In this document: in pieces, positions 1 to 5,124 of the stretch
Numbering within the stretch: the stretch's first letter is position 1
How the letters are laid out: each line of letters begins with the position of its first letter
NCBI GenBank assembly: GCA_964535125.1
Contig: CAZHSN010000222.1
Location: 1-5,124 of the forward strand
DNA length: 5,124 nt
Origin: CAZHSN01 sp964535125
Lineage (GTDB): Bacteria; Armatimonadota; HRBIN16
Direction of reading: 5' to 3'
The notes under the pieces: generated by a model
What the model saw: the letters and a program-made list of their open reading frames with translations, nothing else
Databases searched by the model: none
What the model was told of the DNA's origin: nothing
Translations under genes and position numbers: made by a program

Positions 1-129
1 CCTGCGGTTAAGTTGCAGAGATACGGTAACCGTGACGGCAACGGGAAGCCGAAAGCCGCACGGCCCAAGCCCAGCGCGGTGATCCCGCTGGATGACGATG
101 AAGACGCACAGGTACTGCAGAGCTTCTGA
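1..129 (+). CDS. C-terminal end of a gene cut by the window edge, possibly a methyl-accepting chemotaxis protein
   Basis: Reading frame 1 is open from the first base to a TGA at 127-129 and gives 42 residues. The first half is basic and rich in Lys, Arg, Pro and Ala (for example GKPKAARPKP). The last part is acidic and ends LDDDEDAQVLQSF. A low-complexity linker followed by an acidic tail with a terminal Phe is how many chemoreceptors end, and the gene lies directly upstream of cheR with a terminator just behind it. That supports a receptor, but no signalling-domain sequence is visible. CheA, CheW or an unrelated product cannot be excluded. The tail has no aromatic WxxF pentapeptide of the NWETF kind. 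I am fairly sure of the reading frame and unsure of the identity. Confidence 0.5.
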   Translation, partial: PAVKLQRYGNRDGNGKPKAARPKPSAVIPLDDDEDAQVLQSF

Positions 130-139
130 ACAGCGGATT

Positions 140-185
140 GCAGAAAAACGGGGCGGCCCCTCCCTGGCCCGCCCCGTTTTTCTGC
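140..185 (+). terminator. Strong intrinsic terminator with a 17-bp perfect stem
   Basis: Bases 140-156 are perfectly complementary to 169-185, with a 12-nt loop (157-168). The stem is GC-rich at the loop end (CGGGGCGG / CCGCCCCG) and flanked by AAAAA on the left and TTTTT on the right. It begins 10 nt after the upstream stop codon. Because both an A-tract and a T-tract are present it could also work in the reverse direction, but no minus-strand gene ends here. It separates the upstream gene from the cheR operon. Confidence 0.9.
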
Positions 186-333
186 GAGTGTTGTCGACTC
201 ACAGCAGCGCACAACAGGCAAGACAGCATCCGATGCCTTACGGGGATCCTGCTGGCGGTGACCGTGCGCAACACATACACCGGCATAGGGAGCGAACGAC
301 TGCCGCGCACCGGACACGCCCGCTCAACAGCGA

Positions 334-346
334 GAACACGGTGTTC
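334..346. repeat. 13-bp palindrome, possible operator
   Basis: GAACAC-G-GTGTTC is a perfect inverted repeat with 6-bp arms around one central base. It lies about 40 bases upstream of the candidate -35 element and about 200 upstream of cheR. Its size and position suit a binding site for a dimeric regulator, but one short palindrome in 360 bases can arise by chance and I cannot name a regulator. Confidence 0.25.
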
Positions 347-385
347 ACAGGTACCGCGCAGTGTGCTGTCCAGCCTGATCCAGGG

Positions 386-415
386 GTGAGACACACAGGC
401 CGGCCTTGTGATAAT
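386..415 (+). promoter_or_regulatory. Candidate sigma-70 type promoter for the cheR operon
   Basis: An extended -10 (TG at 407-408, one base, then GATAAT at 410-415) matches TGnTATAAT in all but one position. A weak -35 (GTGAGA at 386-391, four of six matches to TTGACA) sits 18 bases upstream. Transcription would start near 422 and leave a leader of about 125 nt before the cheR ATG. I saw no convincing sigma-28 flagellar-type promoter (TAAA-N15-GCCGATAA). The call rests on motif matching only. Confidence 0.3.
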
Positions 416-536
416 GAACTGGCGGCGAATGGCGGCTCAGCCATAAGCCCGCTGACAGCACTTAAGCGGAGTCACATACATACCGATGAATCATCATGAG
501 ATACCTAGCGAAATCGCCACCGAGATATGCCAGGCC

Positions 537-540
537 GGAG
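537..540 (+). promoter_or_regulatory. Ribosome binding site that sets the cheR start
   Basis: GGAG lies 8 nt upstream of the ATG at 549. The alternative in-frame ATG at 486 has its nearest GGAG 14 nt upstream (468-471), which is too far for efficient use. This favours the shorter protein. Confidence 0.65.
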
Positions 541-548
541 AAACGAAC

Positions 549-1391
549 ATGATCGACACAACCACTGAGAACAGTCTGCTGGGTTTGGAACTGACTGATG
601 ATCAGTTTCTGCAGGTACGCGATCTGGCCTACAAGCTGGCGGGGATCAACCTCAGCGCAGGCAAAGAGGGGCTGGTCAAGGCGCGCCTGTTGAAACGCAT
701 GCGTGCGCTCCACATCCACTCGTTTGATGAGTACCTGGATATGGTCGGCGAATCCGAACATCAGGACGAACTCTGGTCGATGATCGATGTCCTGACCACG
801 AACAAGACGTCGTTCTTTCGCGAGTCACGGCACTTCGATTTCGTGCGTGACCGGATTGTCCCGGCCGCTCGCATGTCCGGCCAGCCGTTGCGGATCTGGT
901 GTGCCGGGTGCTCGAGCGGGGAAGAGCCCTACACTTTGGCCATTGTGATCCGCGAAGCCTGGCCGGAGACAACCTCGGAACAGGTGCGCATCCTGGCGAC
1001 TGACATCTCCATGCGGATGCTGGACTTGGCGCGCGACGGTGTCTACAGCCAGGAAAACCTGGCGGATCTGCCGACCGACTTGCGCCAGCGCCACTTCGCC
1101 GCAGTGAACTGCAAAGGACGCATCTGCTGGCAAGTGAAGCCCGAGACGCGTCGATTGGTGCAGTTCGCGCGCCTAAACCTGATGGATGACTGGCCGATGC
1201 GGGGCCTGTTTGATGCGGTGTTCTGCCGTAACGTCATGATCTATTTCGACAAGCCGACGCAGCAGCACCTGATCAGCCGGTTCGGCGCCGTGATCCGCCC
1301 GGGTGGCCATCTGTTCGTCGGCCACAGCGAAAGCCTGTCGACATGGTCACACGAATTCCGTTATGTACAGCCGGCGGTGTACTCACGGTGA
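549..1391 (+). CDS. cheR: Chemotaxis protein methyltransferase CheR
   Basis: The product is a cytoplasmic S-adenosylmethionine-dependent methyltransferase that methylates glutamate side chains of chemoreceptors, the adaptation step opposed by CheB. From the ATG at 549 the protein has 280 residues, within the normal family range. The N-terminal helical domain covers about residues 15-85. The family signature LTTNKTSFFRE is at 82-92. The SAM-binding motif RIWCAGCSSGEEPYTLA is at 115-131, with ATDIS at 150-154. FDAVFCRNVMIYFD is at 221-234 and GHSESL at 258-263. An in-frame ATG at 486 would add 21 residues with no family similarity that I can see and has a poorly placed ribosome site, so I prefer 549. 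It is the first gene of a tight five-gene operon and cheD follows after 25 nt. All expected motifs are intact. The family call is very secure. Confidence 0.97.
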   Translation: MIDTTTENSLLGLELTDDQFLQVRDLAYKLAGINLSAGKEGLVKARLLKRMRALHIHSFDEYLDMVGESEHQDELWSMIDVLTTNKTSFFRESRHFDFVRDRIVPAARMSGQPLRIWCAGCSSGEEPYTLAIVIREAWPETTSEQVRILATDISMRMLDLARDGVYSQENLADLPTDLRQRHFAAVNCKGRICWQVKPETRRLVQFARLNLMDDWPMRGLFDAVFCRNVMIYFDKPTQQHLISRFGAVIRPGGHLFVGHSESLSTWSHEFRYVQPAVYSR

Positions 1392-1416
1392 ACACTGACA
1401 CACCCGGGAGACACAG

Positions 1417-1935
1417 ATGCGCGTGATAGTGGGAGTGGCCGATATGCAAATCTCCGCATCGCCGGAGGACGAACTGATCACGCACGCGTTGGGCAGTTGC
1501 CTGGGCATCACAGCGTATGATGTTCGGATGGGTGTCGGCGGACTGCTGCATGTGATGCTTCCTGAGTCACGTATCGACCCAGGCAAAGCGCAGGCCAATC
1601 CGTATATGTTCGTCGATACCGGCGTTCCGGAGTTGTTCCGGGCCTGTTATCGCCTGGGCGCACGGAAGGAACACATCGTGTTGCGGGTCGCCGGTGGGGC
1701 GTGTACACATGGCGCAGCAGAAGACGATCTCTTTCAGATCGGCGCACGCAACATGACCATGCTTCGCAAGCTACTATGGCGTAACGGCGTGATGATCGAC
1801 GCCCATGATGTGGGCGGTTGTGAATCCCGCACGATGACGTTGAACCTGCGCGATGGCAGCGTAACCTTACGCACCAACGGACAACACAAGCCGTTGGGGG
1901 CTCCGTTGCGCGTTCCAGTGGAACAGGGGGACTAA
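1417..1935 (+). CDS. cheD: Chemoreceptor glutamine deamidase CheD
   Basis: CheD hydrolyses specific receptor glutamines to glutamates, which makes them available to CheR and CheB; in Bacillus and Thermotoga it also binds the phosphatase CheC. The protein has 172 residues, close to the family norm. The catalytic triad is visible: Thr22 and Cys28 in THALGSC (22-28) and His45 in LLHVMLPES (43-51). These sit one residue after Thr21, Cys27 and His44 of the Thermotoga enzyme. Downstream are YMFVDTGVPEL, a glycine pair in RVAGGA, IGARN, and the conserved DVGG segment, here followed by CESR. GGGAG at 1406-1410 lies 6 nt before the ATG, so the start is well supported. The gene lies 25 nt after cheR and 3 nt before the next gene. 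A CheC/CheX-type phosphatase gene two places downstream makes a CheD-phosphatase interaction conceivable, but CheX proteins are not generally known to bind CheD. Confidence 0.96.
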   Translation: MRVIVGVADMQISASPEDELITHALGSCLGITAYDVRMGVGGLLHVMLPESRIDPGKAQANPYMFVDTGVPELFRACYRLGARKEHIVLRVAGGACTHGAAEDDLFQIGARNMTMLRKLLWRNGVMIDAHDVGGCESRTMTLNLRDGSVTLRTNGQHKPLGAPLRVPVEQGD

Positions 1936-1938
1936 CCG

Positions 1939-2364
1939 ATGGCGCTGAATGTGCTGGTAGTTGATGACAGTGCGGTGATGCGCTCGATGATCATCAAGAC
2001 GTTGAAGCTGTCCGGCGTGCCATTAGGCGAGGTGCATCAGGCTTCGAACGGAATCGAGGGGCTGGAAACGCTGGATCGCGAGTGGATCGACCTGGCGCTG
2101 GTGGACATCAACATGCCGGTGATGAACGGTGAAGAGATGATCGATCGCGTACGCACCGATCCTGCGACCGAGTCGCTGCCGATTGTGGTTGTATCTACCG
2201 AAAGCAGCGAAACCCGCATCGATTTGCTCGAACGCAAGGGCGCCCGATTTGTACATAAACCCTTCACGCCCGAGGCGCTGGGCGCGACCATACGTGAACT
2301 GACGGGGGTACAGGACCATGACGCCACGCTCCAAACTGCTGGTTACAGCGGCCCGGACTTTTGA
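1939..2364 (+). CDS. CheY-like single-domain response regulator
   Basis: The protein has 141 residues and consists of one receiver domain with no output domain. The acidic pair is Asp9/Asp10 (VLVVDDSAVMR) and the phosphoacceptor is Asp56 (LALVDINMP). The switch residue is Thr87 (VVVSTES) and the conserved lysine is Lys107 (FVHKPF). The position of E. coli CheY Tyr106 is a Phe here (Phe104). The receiver fold should end near residue 120 (IRELTGV). The last 20 or so residues are extra and most are encoded in DNA shared with the next gene. AGGGGGA at 1925-1931 is the ribosome site, and the start is 3 nt after the cheD stop. It could act at the flagellar motor, as a phosphate sink, or as a regulator dedicated to another target. 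Because a main cheY probably sits near cheA outside the window, I leave the symbol empty. Confidence 0.93.
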   Translation: MALNVLVVDDSAVMRSMIIKTLKLSGVPLGEVHQASNGIEGLETLDREWIDLALVDINMPVMNGEEMIDRVRTDPATESLPIVVVSTESSETRIDLLERKGARFVHKPFTPEALGATIRELTGVQDHDATLQTAGYSGPDF

Positions 2365-2755
2365 ACAACTCGCATTCCTGAGCATCGTCGACGAGCGTCC
2401 CGCCTACACCGACAATCTGACATGGATGCAGGTGCCGTATTCCGGACCGTTCACCGGCGCGCTCTATCTGGGTGCAGCGCCTGATGTCGCGCTGGCCGTT
2501 GCGGATAACATGCTGGGTGAAGAGATGATGCCCACCGTGGAACAGCAATGGGATGCCTTGGGTGAAGTGGCCAATGTGATCTGCGGGAATGCGCTGGCCG
2601 AGTTGTACGGCGCCCAGAACGTGTTCGACCTGGGACGGCCGACGCGGATCGCCCCCCCTCAGCAAATCGCCGGCGAACAGGCGGCGTTTCAGCTGGACGC
2701 CGGTCCTGTCTGGGTCGGCATGGAAACCCATGGGGCAACGGGCGCACCGTCATGA
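2318..2755 (+). CDS. CheX/CheC-family CheY-P phosphatase
   Basis: The protein has 145 residues. The diagnostic CheC/CheX active-site pattern (D/S-x3-E-x2-N, then Pro about 22 further on) is present as Asp79, Glu83, Asn86 and Pro108, within DALGEVANVICGNAL (79-93). In this family the Glu and Asn insert into the receiver active site and speed hydrolysis of the aspartyl phosphate. Only one such site is seen; the N-terminal helix (TAARTFEQLAFL, 10-21) lacks the Glu/Asn pair, so it resembles CheX or one-site CheC-like proteins more than two-site CheC. The ATG at 2318 has GGGGG at 2304-2308 and AGGA at 2312-2315 upstream. It lies 47 nt inside the preceding regulator gene in another frame, and the conserved N-terminal helix leaves little room for a later start. 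The stop overlaps cheB by ATGA. The partner is probably the adjacent regulator, which is an inference from position. Confidence 0.88.
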   Translation: MTPRSKLLVTAARTFEQLAFLSIVDERPAYTDNLTWMQVPYSGPFTGALYLGAAPDVALAVADNMLGEEMMPTVEQQWDALGEVANVICGNALAELYGAQNVFDLGRPTRIAPPQQIAGEQAAFQLDAGPVWVGMETHGATGAPS

Positions 2756-3786
2756 TCCGCGTGCTGGTTGTCGATGATTCGGCCATTGTGAGAAAGACCC
2801 TCACCGAGCAACTGTCCCGGTTTCCGGACATAGAGGTCGTAGGGGCGGCCACCGATCCCTACGCGGCCCGTGACAAGATCGTGCAGTTAAGTCCGGATGT
2901 GGTCACTCTGGATGTGGAGATGCCGCGCATGGACGGGCTGTCATTTCTGGCCAAGCTGATGAAGCATCATCCGATCCCCGTCGTGATCGTCAGTTCGCTG
3001 ACGCCGGAAAACAGCGACAACGCGCTGAAGGCCCTGTCGCTGGGCGCCGTGGAAGTGGTGAGCAAGCCGGGTTCCACGTTTTCGGTTCCCGATGTGGACC
3101 GTAAGCTGGTACGCGCCATTCGAGCCGCGCATGCCGCCCGGATCCGGATTGGCCATCGTATTACCGCACCCGATCCCAACACGGTCTCGTTTGACTCCGC
3201 CAATCTGCGGACAACCCATAAGGTCATCGCCCTCGGCGCGTCGACGGGAGGTACGATGGCCATTGAAGCGGTGCTGAAGGCGCTGCCCGTCACCACTCCC
3301 GGTATCCTGATCGTGCAGCACATGCCCGAGCATTTCACCGCCGCGTTTGCACAGCGTTTGAACAAGGTGTGCGGCCTGGAGATTCGAGAGGCATCGGACG
3401 GCGACATAGTGGTTCCCGGACTGGCGTTAATAGCCCCGGGTAACCGGCACATGCTGCTGCAACGCAGCGGCGCCCGCTATACGGTCGTGATCCGCGAAGG
3501 GCCGCCGGTACATCACCAGCGTCCAGCGGTGGATGTGCTGTTCCATTCGGCAGCGGAAGCGGCCGGTCCAAACGCTGTCGGCGTGCTGCTGACTGGGATG
3601 GGCGCCGACGGAGCCGCAGGCTTATTGGAGATGCGCAAGCGCGGAGCGGGGACAATCGCTCAGGACGAGGCCACCTGTGTGGTCTACGGTATGCCCAAAG
3701 AGGCGGTCGCCTTGGGTGCAGCGCAGCAGGTATTGCCGCTTGACCGCATCCCGGCGGCCATGTTGCGTGCGGTAGAAGCGGCGTGA
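2752..3786 (+). CDS. cheB: Chemotaxis response regulator protein-glutamate methylesterase/deamidase CheB
   Basis: CheB removes methyl groups from receptor glutamates and deamidates receptor glutamines; phosphorylation of its receiver by CheA activates it, giving feedback on receptor activity. The 344 residues form a receiver (1-122), a linker (about 123-155) and a catalytic domain (156-344). The receiver shows Asp8/Asp9, phosphoacceptor Asp54 (VVTLDVEMP) and Lys105 (VVSKPG). The esterase triad is Ser164 (LGASTGGT), His190 (LIVQHMPEHF) and Asp286 (TGMGADGA). These have the same numbers as in the Salmonella enzyme. PKEAVALGA lies near the C-terminus. The ATG overlaps the upstream stop as ATGA and I see no good ribosome site of its own, so translation is probably coupled to the phosphatase gene. 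It is the last gene of the plus-strand operon. All key residues are intact. Confidence 0.97.
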   Translation: MIRVLVVDDSAIVRKTLTEQLSRFPDIEVVGAATDPYAARDKIVQLSPDVVTLDVEMPRMDGLSFLAKLMKHHPIPVVIVSSLTPENSDNALKALSLGAVEVVSKPGSTFSVPDVDRKLVRAIRAAHAARIRIGHRITAPDPNTVSFDSANLRTTHKVIALGASTGGTMAIEAVLKALPVTTPGILIVQHMPEHFTAAFAQRLNKVCGLEIREASDGDIVVPGLALIAPGNRHMLLQRSGARYTVVIREGPPVHHQRPAVDVLFHSAAEAAGPNAVGVLLTGMGADGAAGLLEMRKRGAGTIAQDEATCVVYGMPKEAVALGAAQQVLPLDRIPAAMLRAVEAA

Positions 3787-3799
3787 ATACGGCAGGTCA

Positions 3800-3819
3800 C
3801 AACGGCAAAGGCCGCGTTG
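3800..3819. terminator. Weak hairpin between the convergent operons
   Basis: CAACGGC (3800-3806) can pair with GCC-TTG of GCCGCGTTG (3811-3819) if two bases bulge out, around an AAAG loop. It lies in the 39-nt gap between the cheB stop and the stop of the opposing receiver gene, where a shared terminator would be expected. There is no T-tract, so an intrinsic terminator is doubtful and the ends may be rho-dependent. Confidence 0.2.
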
Positions 3820-3825
3820 ATCCTG

Positions 3826-4203
3826 TTACTGTATTACGCGGGTAACGGCTGCAACCAACGTTCGCAGGTGGATCGGTTTGGTGAGACACTGGTCGAATCC
3901 CCGGCGGTTCAGTTCCTCCGGGCTGTACTCCGCCGGGTAACCGGTCAGAGCGATCCGGCGGATATGCGGCCAGCGCCGGCTGATCTCCGCACACAGCTGC
4001 ACCCCATCCATTCCCGGCAGGTTCAGGTCTAGCAAGGCAACCGCGCACTGGGCGTTCGCCAGCAAGGCCAGCGCCTCTTCGGCGCTCCCAGCCGTCACCG
4101 TATCGAAACCCGCACGGCCGAGGGTTATTTCCACGAGCTCCCGAACGAATGGCTCGTCATCGACGATCAGCACCCGTGTAGCCGGGATCGGCGCGTCTGT
4201 CAT
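3826..4203 (-). CDS. Stand-alone receiver-domain response regulator
   Basis: The protein has 125 residues, almost exactly one receiver domain. It shows Asp15/Asp16 (VLIVDDEPFVR), phosphoacceptor Asp59 (VALLDLNLPGMDG), Thr87 (IALTGYP) and Lys109 (CLTKPI). There is no DNA-binding or enzymatic output domain. Its receiver has the LDLNLPGMDG and LTGYP wording of receivers attached to or paired with histidine kinases, rather than the motor-binding CheY type. The ATG is 2 nt after the stop of the upstream REC-DHp gene (TGACCATG) and I see no strong ribosome site, so translation is likely coupled. A sensible but untested role is phosphoryl exchange with the histidine of the upstream protein. The gene points against the che operon and ends 39 nt from cheB. 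Confidence 0.92.
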   Translation of the reverse strand: MTDAPIPATRVLIVDDEPFVRELVEITLGRAGFDTVTAGSAEEALALLANAQCAVALLDLNLPGMDGVQLCAEISRRWPHIRRIALTGYPAEYSPEELNRRGFDQCLTKPIHLRTLVAAVTRVIQ

Positions 4204-4205
4204 GG

Positions 4206-4880
4206 TCAGTGGCTGTCTTCCGGTGCGGATGCACTCCGGATGTCTACAATACGGGTGCTGCCGTTCATATACGACTTGGAGCGGTACCGCGTAATGGCCA
4301 TTATCTGGCGGGTCAGATCGCCAATCCGTTCTGCCTCCGTATGCAAACGTGACAGCAGTTCATGCTGATGATCCTGCGTGTTGTTCGGCATCATCAGCAG
4401 TTCGGAATAGCCCAACAGACTCTGCAAAGGCTGATTGAGTTCGTGACACACGGCCCCGGCCATTTCCAGTACGCCCTGCAGTTTGCTGCGCTCGTTTATC
4501 TGCGCCTGCATCTGTACGATGCGTCGTCCCACGTTGATCCGGGCATGCAATTCCGCGGCGTCATACGGCTTGGTGATGTAGTCGTCGGCGCCGGCCTCCA
4601 AACCTGCCACCATGTCATCGCGGCTGCCTCTGGCGGTCAACAGGATCACATAATAGGAGTGGTCACGCAGTTGGTTGCGCAGCATTTGGCAGAGCTGTAC
4701 GCCCTCTATCCCCGGCATGATCCAATCCAGAATCAGAATGTCAGGATACGGAGGCGCCTGTAGCGCCTTCCAGGCGGAGTCACCGTCTTCATACTCGGCC
4801 ACTTCGTAGCCCCATTGTTCCAGAACGTTGACAAGCAGCGTACGCGACGTACGGTCATCATCAGCCACCAGAATACGCAT
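4206..4880 (-). CDS. Receiver plus HisKA (DHp) protein lacking an ATPase domain
   Basis: Counted from the ATG at 4880, the protein has 224 residues. The receiver (1 to about 118) shows Asp7/Asp8 (VADDDRTSR), phosphoacceptor Asp52 (ILILDWIMPG), Thr82 (ILLTARG) and Lys104 (YITKPYD). A Gln-rich helical linker leads to a dimerisation/phosphotransfer domain. Its H-box is AVCHELNQPLQ with His146; the HELNQPL wording resembles the NtrB/FixL/DctB class. A second helix follows at about 171-200. The chain ends soon afterwards with a Tyr-Gly-IVDI segment (204-214). No N, G1, F or G2 boxes of a HATPase_c domain follow, and the next gene starts 2 nt after the stop, so the protein cannot bind ATP as a normal kinase does. 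A GTG at 4886 would add two residues but lies inside the ribosome site. A phosphotransfer protein or dimeric regulator is more likely than a sensor kinase. Confidence 0.88.
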   Translation of the reverse strand: MRILVADDDRTSRTLLVNVLEQWGYEVAEYEDGDSAWKALQAPPYPDILILDWIMPGIEGVQLCQMLRNQLRDHSYYVILLTARGSRDDMVAGLEAGADDYITKPYDAAELHARINVGRRIVQMQAQINERSKLQGVLEMAGAVCHELNQPLQSLLGYSELLMMPNNTQDHQHELLSRLHTEAERIGDLTRQIMAITRYRSKSYMNGSTRIVDIRSASAPEDSH

Positions 4881-4882
4881 GG

Positions 4883-4889
4883 TCACCTC
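4883..4889 (-). promoter_or_regulatory. Ribosome binding site that sets the REC-DHp start
   Basis: On the minus strand GAGGTGA ends 2 nt before the ATG at 4880-4878, so the GAGG core is 5 nt upstream of the start. It is an extended match to the 16S anti-Shine-Dalgarno end. The GTG at 4886-4884 falls inside it and is therefore unlikely to be the start codon. Confidence 0.7.
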
Positions 4890-5052
4890 GGTTCCCCTGT
4901 TGCGGCTCTACATAAACAGTACCCGACAGCCCGCTCCTGTTCCATATTACTGCCGGCAGGCGCTGGCTGCGGCACGTCCTCGCGCATGCCGGGGCCATGA
5001 TGCAGCCGCCAGCCATCTACTGTATATCATCGGCTGCCGGGTAGAGAAACAG
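4890..5052. other. Non-coding upstream region of the minus-strand unit
   Basis: These 163 bases must hold the promoter of the REC-DHp/receiver pair. On the minus strand TAATAT (4949-4944) and the AT-rich GATATACA near 5021-5028 are possible -10 elements, but neither has a good -35 at the right distance, so I do not call a promoter. No gene is visible on either strand. Confidence 0.4.
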
Positions 5053-5082
5053 AACAGCCCCGCACGTTGGTGCGGGGCTGTT
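5053..5082. terminator. 13-bp GC-rich hairpin terminator
   Basis: AACAGCCCCGCAC (5053-5065) pairs perfectly with GTGCGGGGCTGTT (5070-5082) around a 4-nt GTTG loop. On the plus strand it runs into TTTGTTG; on the minus strand it is followed by CTGTTTCTC. Both tails are only moderately T-rich. Since no plus-strand gene ends nearby, it most likely terminates a minus-strand gene entering from the right edge, upstream of the REC-DHp promoter region. Confidence 0.7.
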
Positions 5083-5089
5083 TGTTGAG

Positions 5090-5124
5090 TTATCCCTGGC
5101 GGCGTCCTATCCTCCCGGGGGCTT
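5090..5124 (-). CDS. Possible C-terminal end of a gene entering from the right edge
   Basis: On the minus strand one frame is open from the window edge to a TAA at 5092-5090 and gives about ten residues, APGRIGRRQG. The stop lies 7 nt before the hairpin at 5082-5053, the usual spacing of a last codon and its terminator. Ten codons are far too few to identify a product, and the call rests entirely on the position of the terminator. Confidence 0.25.
   Translation of the reverse strand, partial: APGRIGRRQG

Larger units (their letters stand above)
186..548. other. Non-coding gap upstream of cheR
   Basis: About 360 bases lie between the terminator and the preferred cheR start. The open frames that cross it run through the terminator or lie antisense and give Arg/His/Ser-rich translations with no recognisable family, so I read none of them as genes. 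It holds a candidate extended -10 promoter (386-415) and a 13-bp palindrome (334-346). The length leaves room for regulatory sites or a long 5' leader. I recognise no riboswitch or small RNA in it. Confidence 0.6.

Noticed and set aside
253..268. Sigma-54 like element (TGGC at 253-256, GC at 266-267 after 10 bases)
   Set aside because: The GG/GC spacing is right but only about seven of twelve consensus positions match, and it would give a leader of roughly 270 nt before cheR.
8..394. Minus-strand open frame of 128 codons
   Set aside because: It runs antisense through the end of the upstream gene and through the 17-bp terminator, has an Arg/Ser/Cys-rich translation with no family resemblance, and no plausible ribosome site was evident.
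92..499. Plus-strand open frame of 135 codons across the gap before cheR
   Set aside because: It begins inside the upstream coding end, crosses the terminator hairpin and overlaps the cheR leader; the translation is low-complexity and rich in Arg, His and Thr, as expected of a chance frame in GC-rich DNA.
4206..4208. REC-DHp gene as a histidine kinase broken by a frameshift, with the catalytic domain in another frame
   Set aside because: The sequence after the stop is a complete receiver gene starting within 2 nt, and no HATPase_c motifs (N, G1 or G2 boxes) are visible in any of the translated frames of 3826-4206.
4362..4763. Plus-strand open frame of 133 codons opposite the REC-DHp gene
   Set aside because: It is the antisense shadow of a gene with clear receiver and H-box motifs and has no recognisable family of its own.
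5028..5040. Minus-strand GCCGATGA resembling a sigma-28 -10 element
   Set aside because: The -10 like octamer is close to GCCGATAA, but the bases 15 nt upstream are not TAAA and fall within the terminator flank.

Overview
The window is a slice of a bacterial chemotaxis signalling locus, moderately GC-rich and densely packed. The protein families and the gene order (receptor-like tail, cheR, cheD, cheB) point to a proteobacterium, most likely a gammaproteobacterium. That placement is inferred from gene content and protein feel only; nothing in the window fixes a genus.

Layout. Bases 1-129 are the last 42 codons of a plus-strand gene that could be a methyl-accepting chemotaxis protein. It is closed by a perfect 17-bp stem terminator (140-185). 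A gap of about 360 bases (186-548) follows, which must hold the promoter of the next operon. The plus-strand operon then runs cheR (549-1391), cheD (1417-1935), a CheY-like single-domain response regulator (1939-2364), a CheX/CheC-type CheY-P phosphatase (2318-2755) and cheB (2752-3786). Spacing is very tight: 25 nt, 3 nt, a 47-nt overlap, then a 4-nt ATGA overlap. From the right, a convergent two-gene minus-strand unit ends 39 nt past cheB. It encodes a REC-DHp protein with no ATPase domain (4880-4206) and, 2 nt on, a stand-alone receiver (4203-3826). The right edge holds a 13-bp hairpin terminator (5053-5082) and possibly the last codons of a further minus-strand gene.

How the genes fit together. 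CheR methylates receptors, CheB demethylates and deamidates them under phosphorylation control, and CheD deamidates receptor glutamines; these three are the adaptation enzymes. Between cheD and cheB sits a regulator plus phosphatase pair, which would receive phosphoryl groups from a CheA kinase (not in the window) and remove them again. The opposing unit adds two more receivers and a phosphorylatable-type histidine on a protein that cannot autophosphorylate by itself. It therefore looks like a phosphotransfer side branch rather than a classical sensor kinase. CheA, CheW and a full receptor are not in this window and probably lie to the left.

The most unusual points are the REC-DHp protein without a catalytic domain coupled to a lone receiver, and the 47-nt overlap joining the regulator gene to its probable phosphatase. 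I found no mobile elements, CRISPR arrays, tRNA or rRNA genes.
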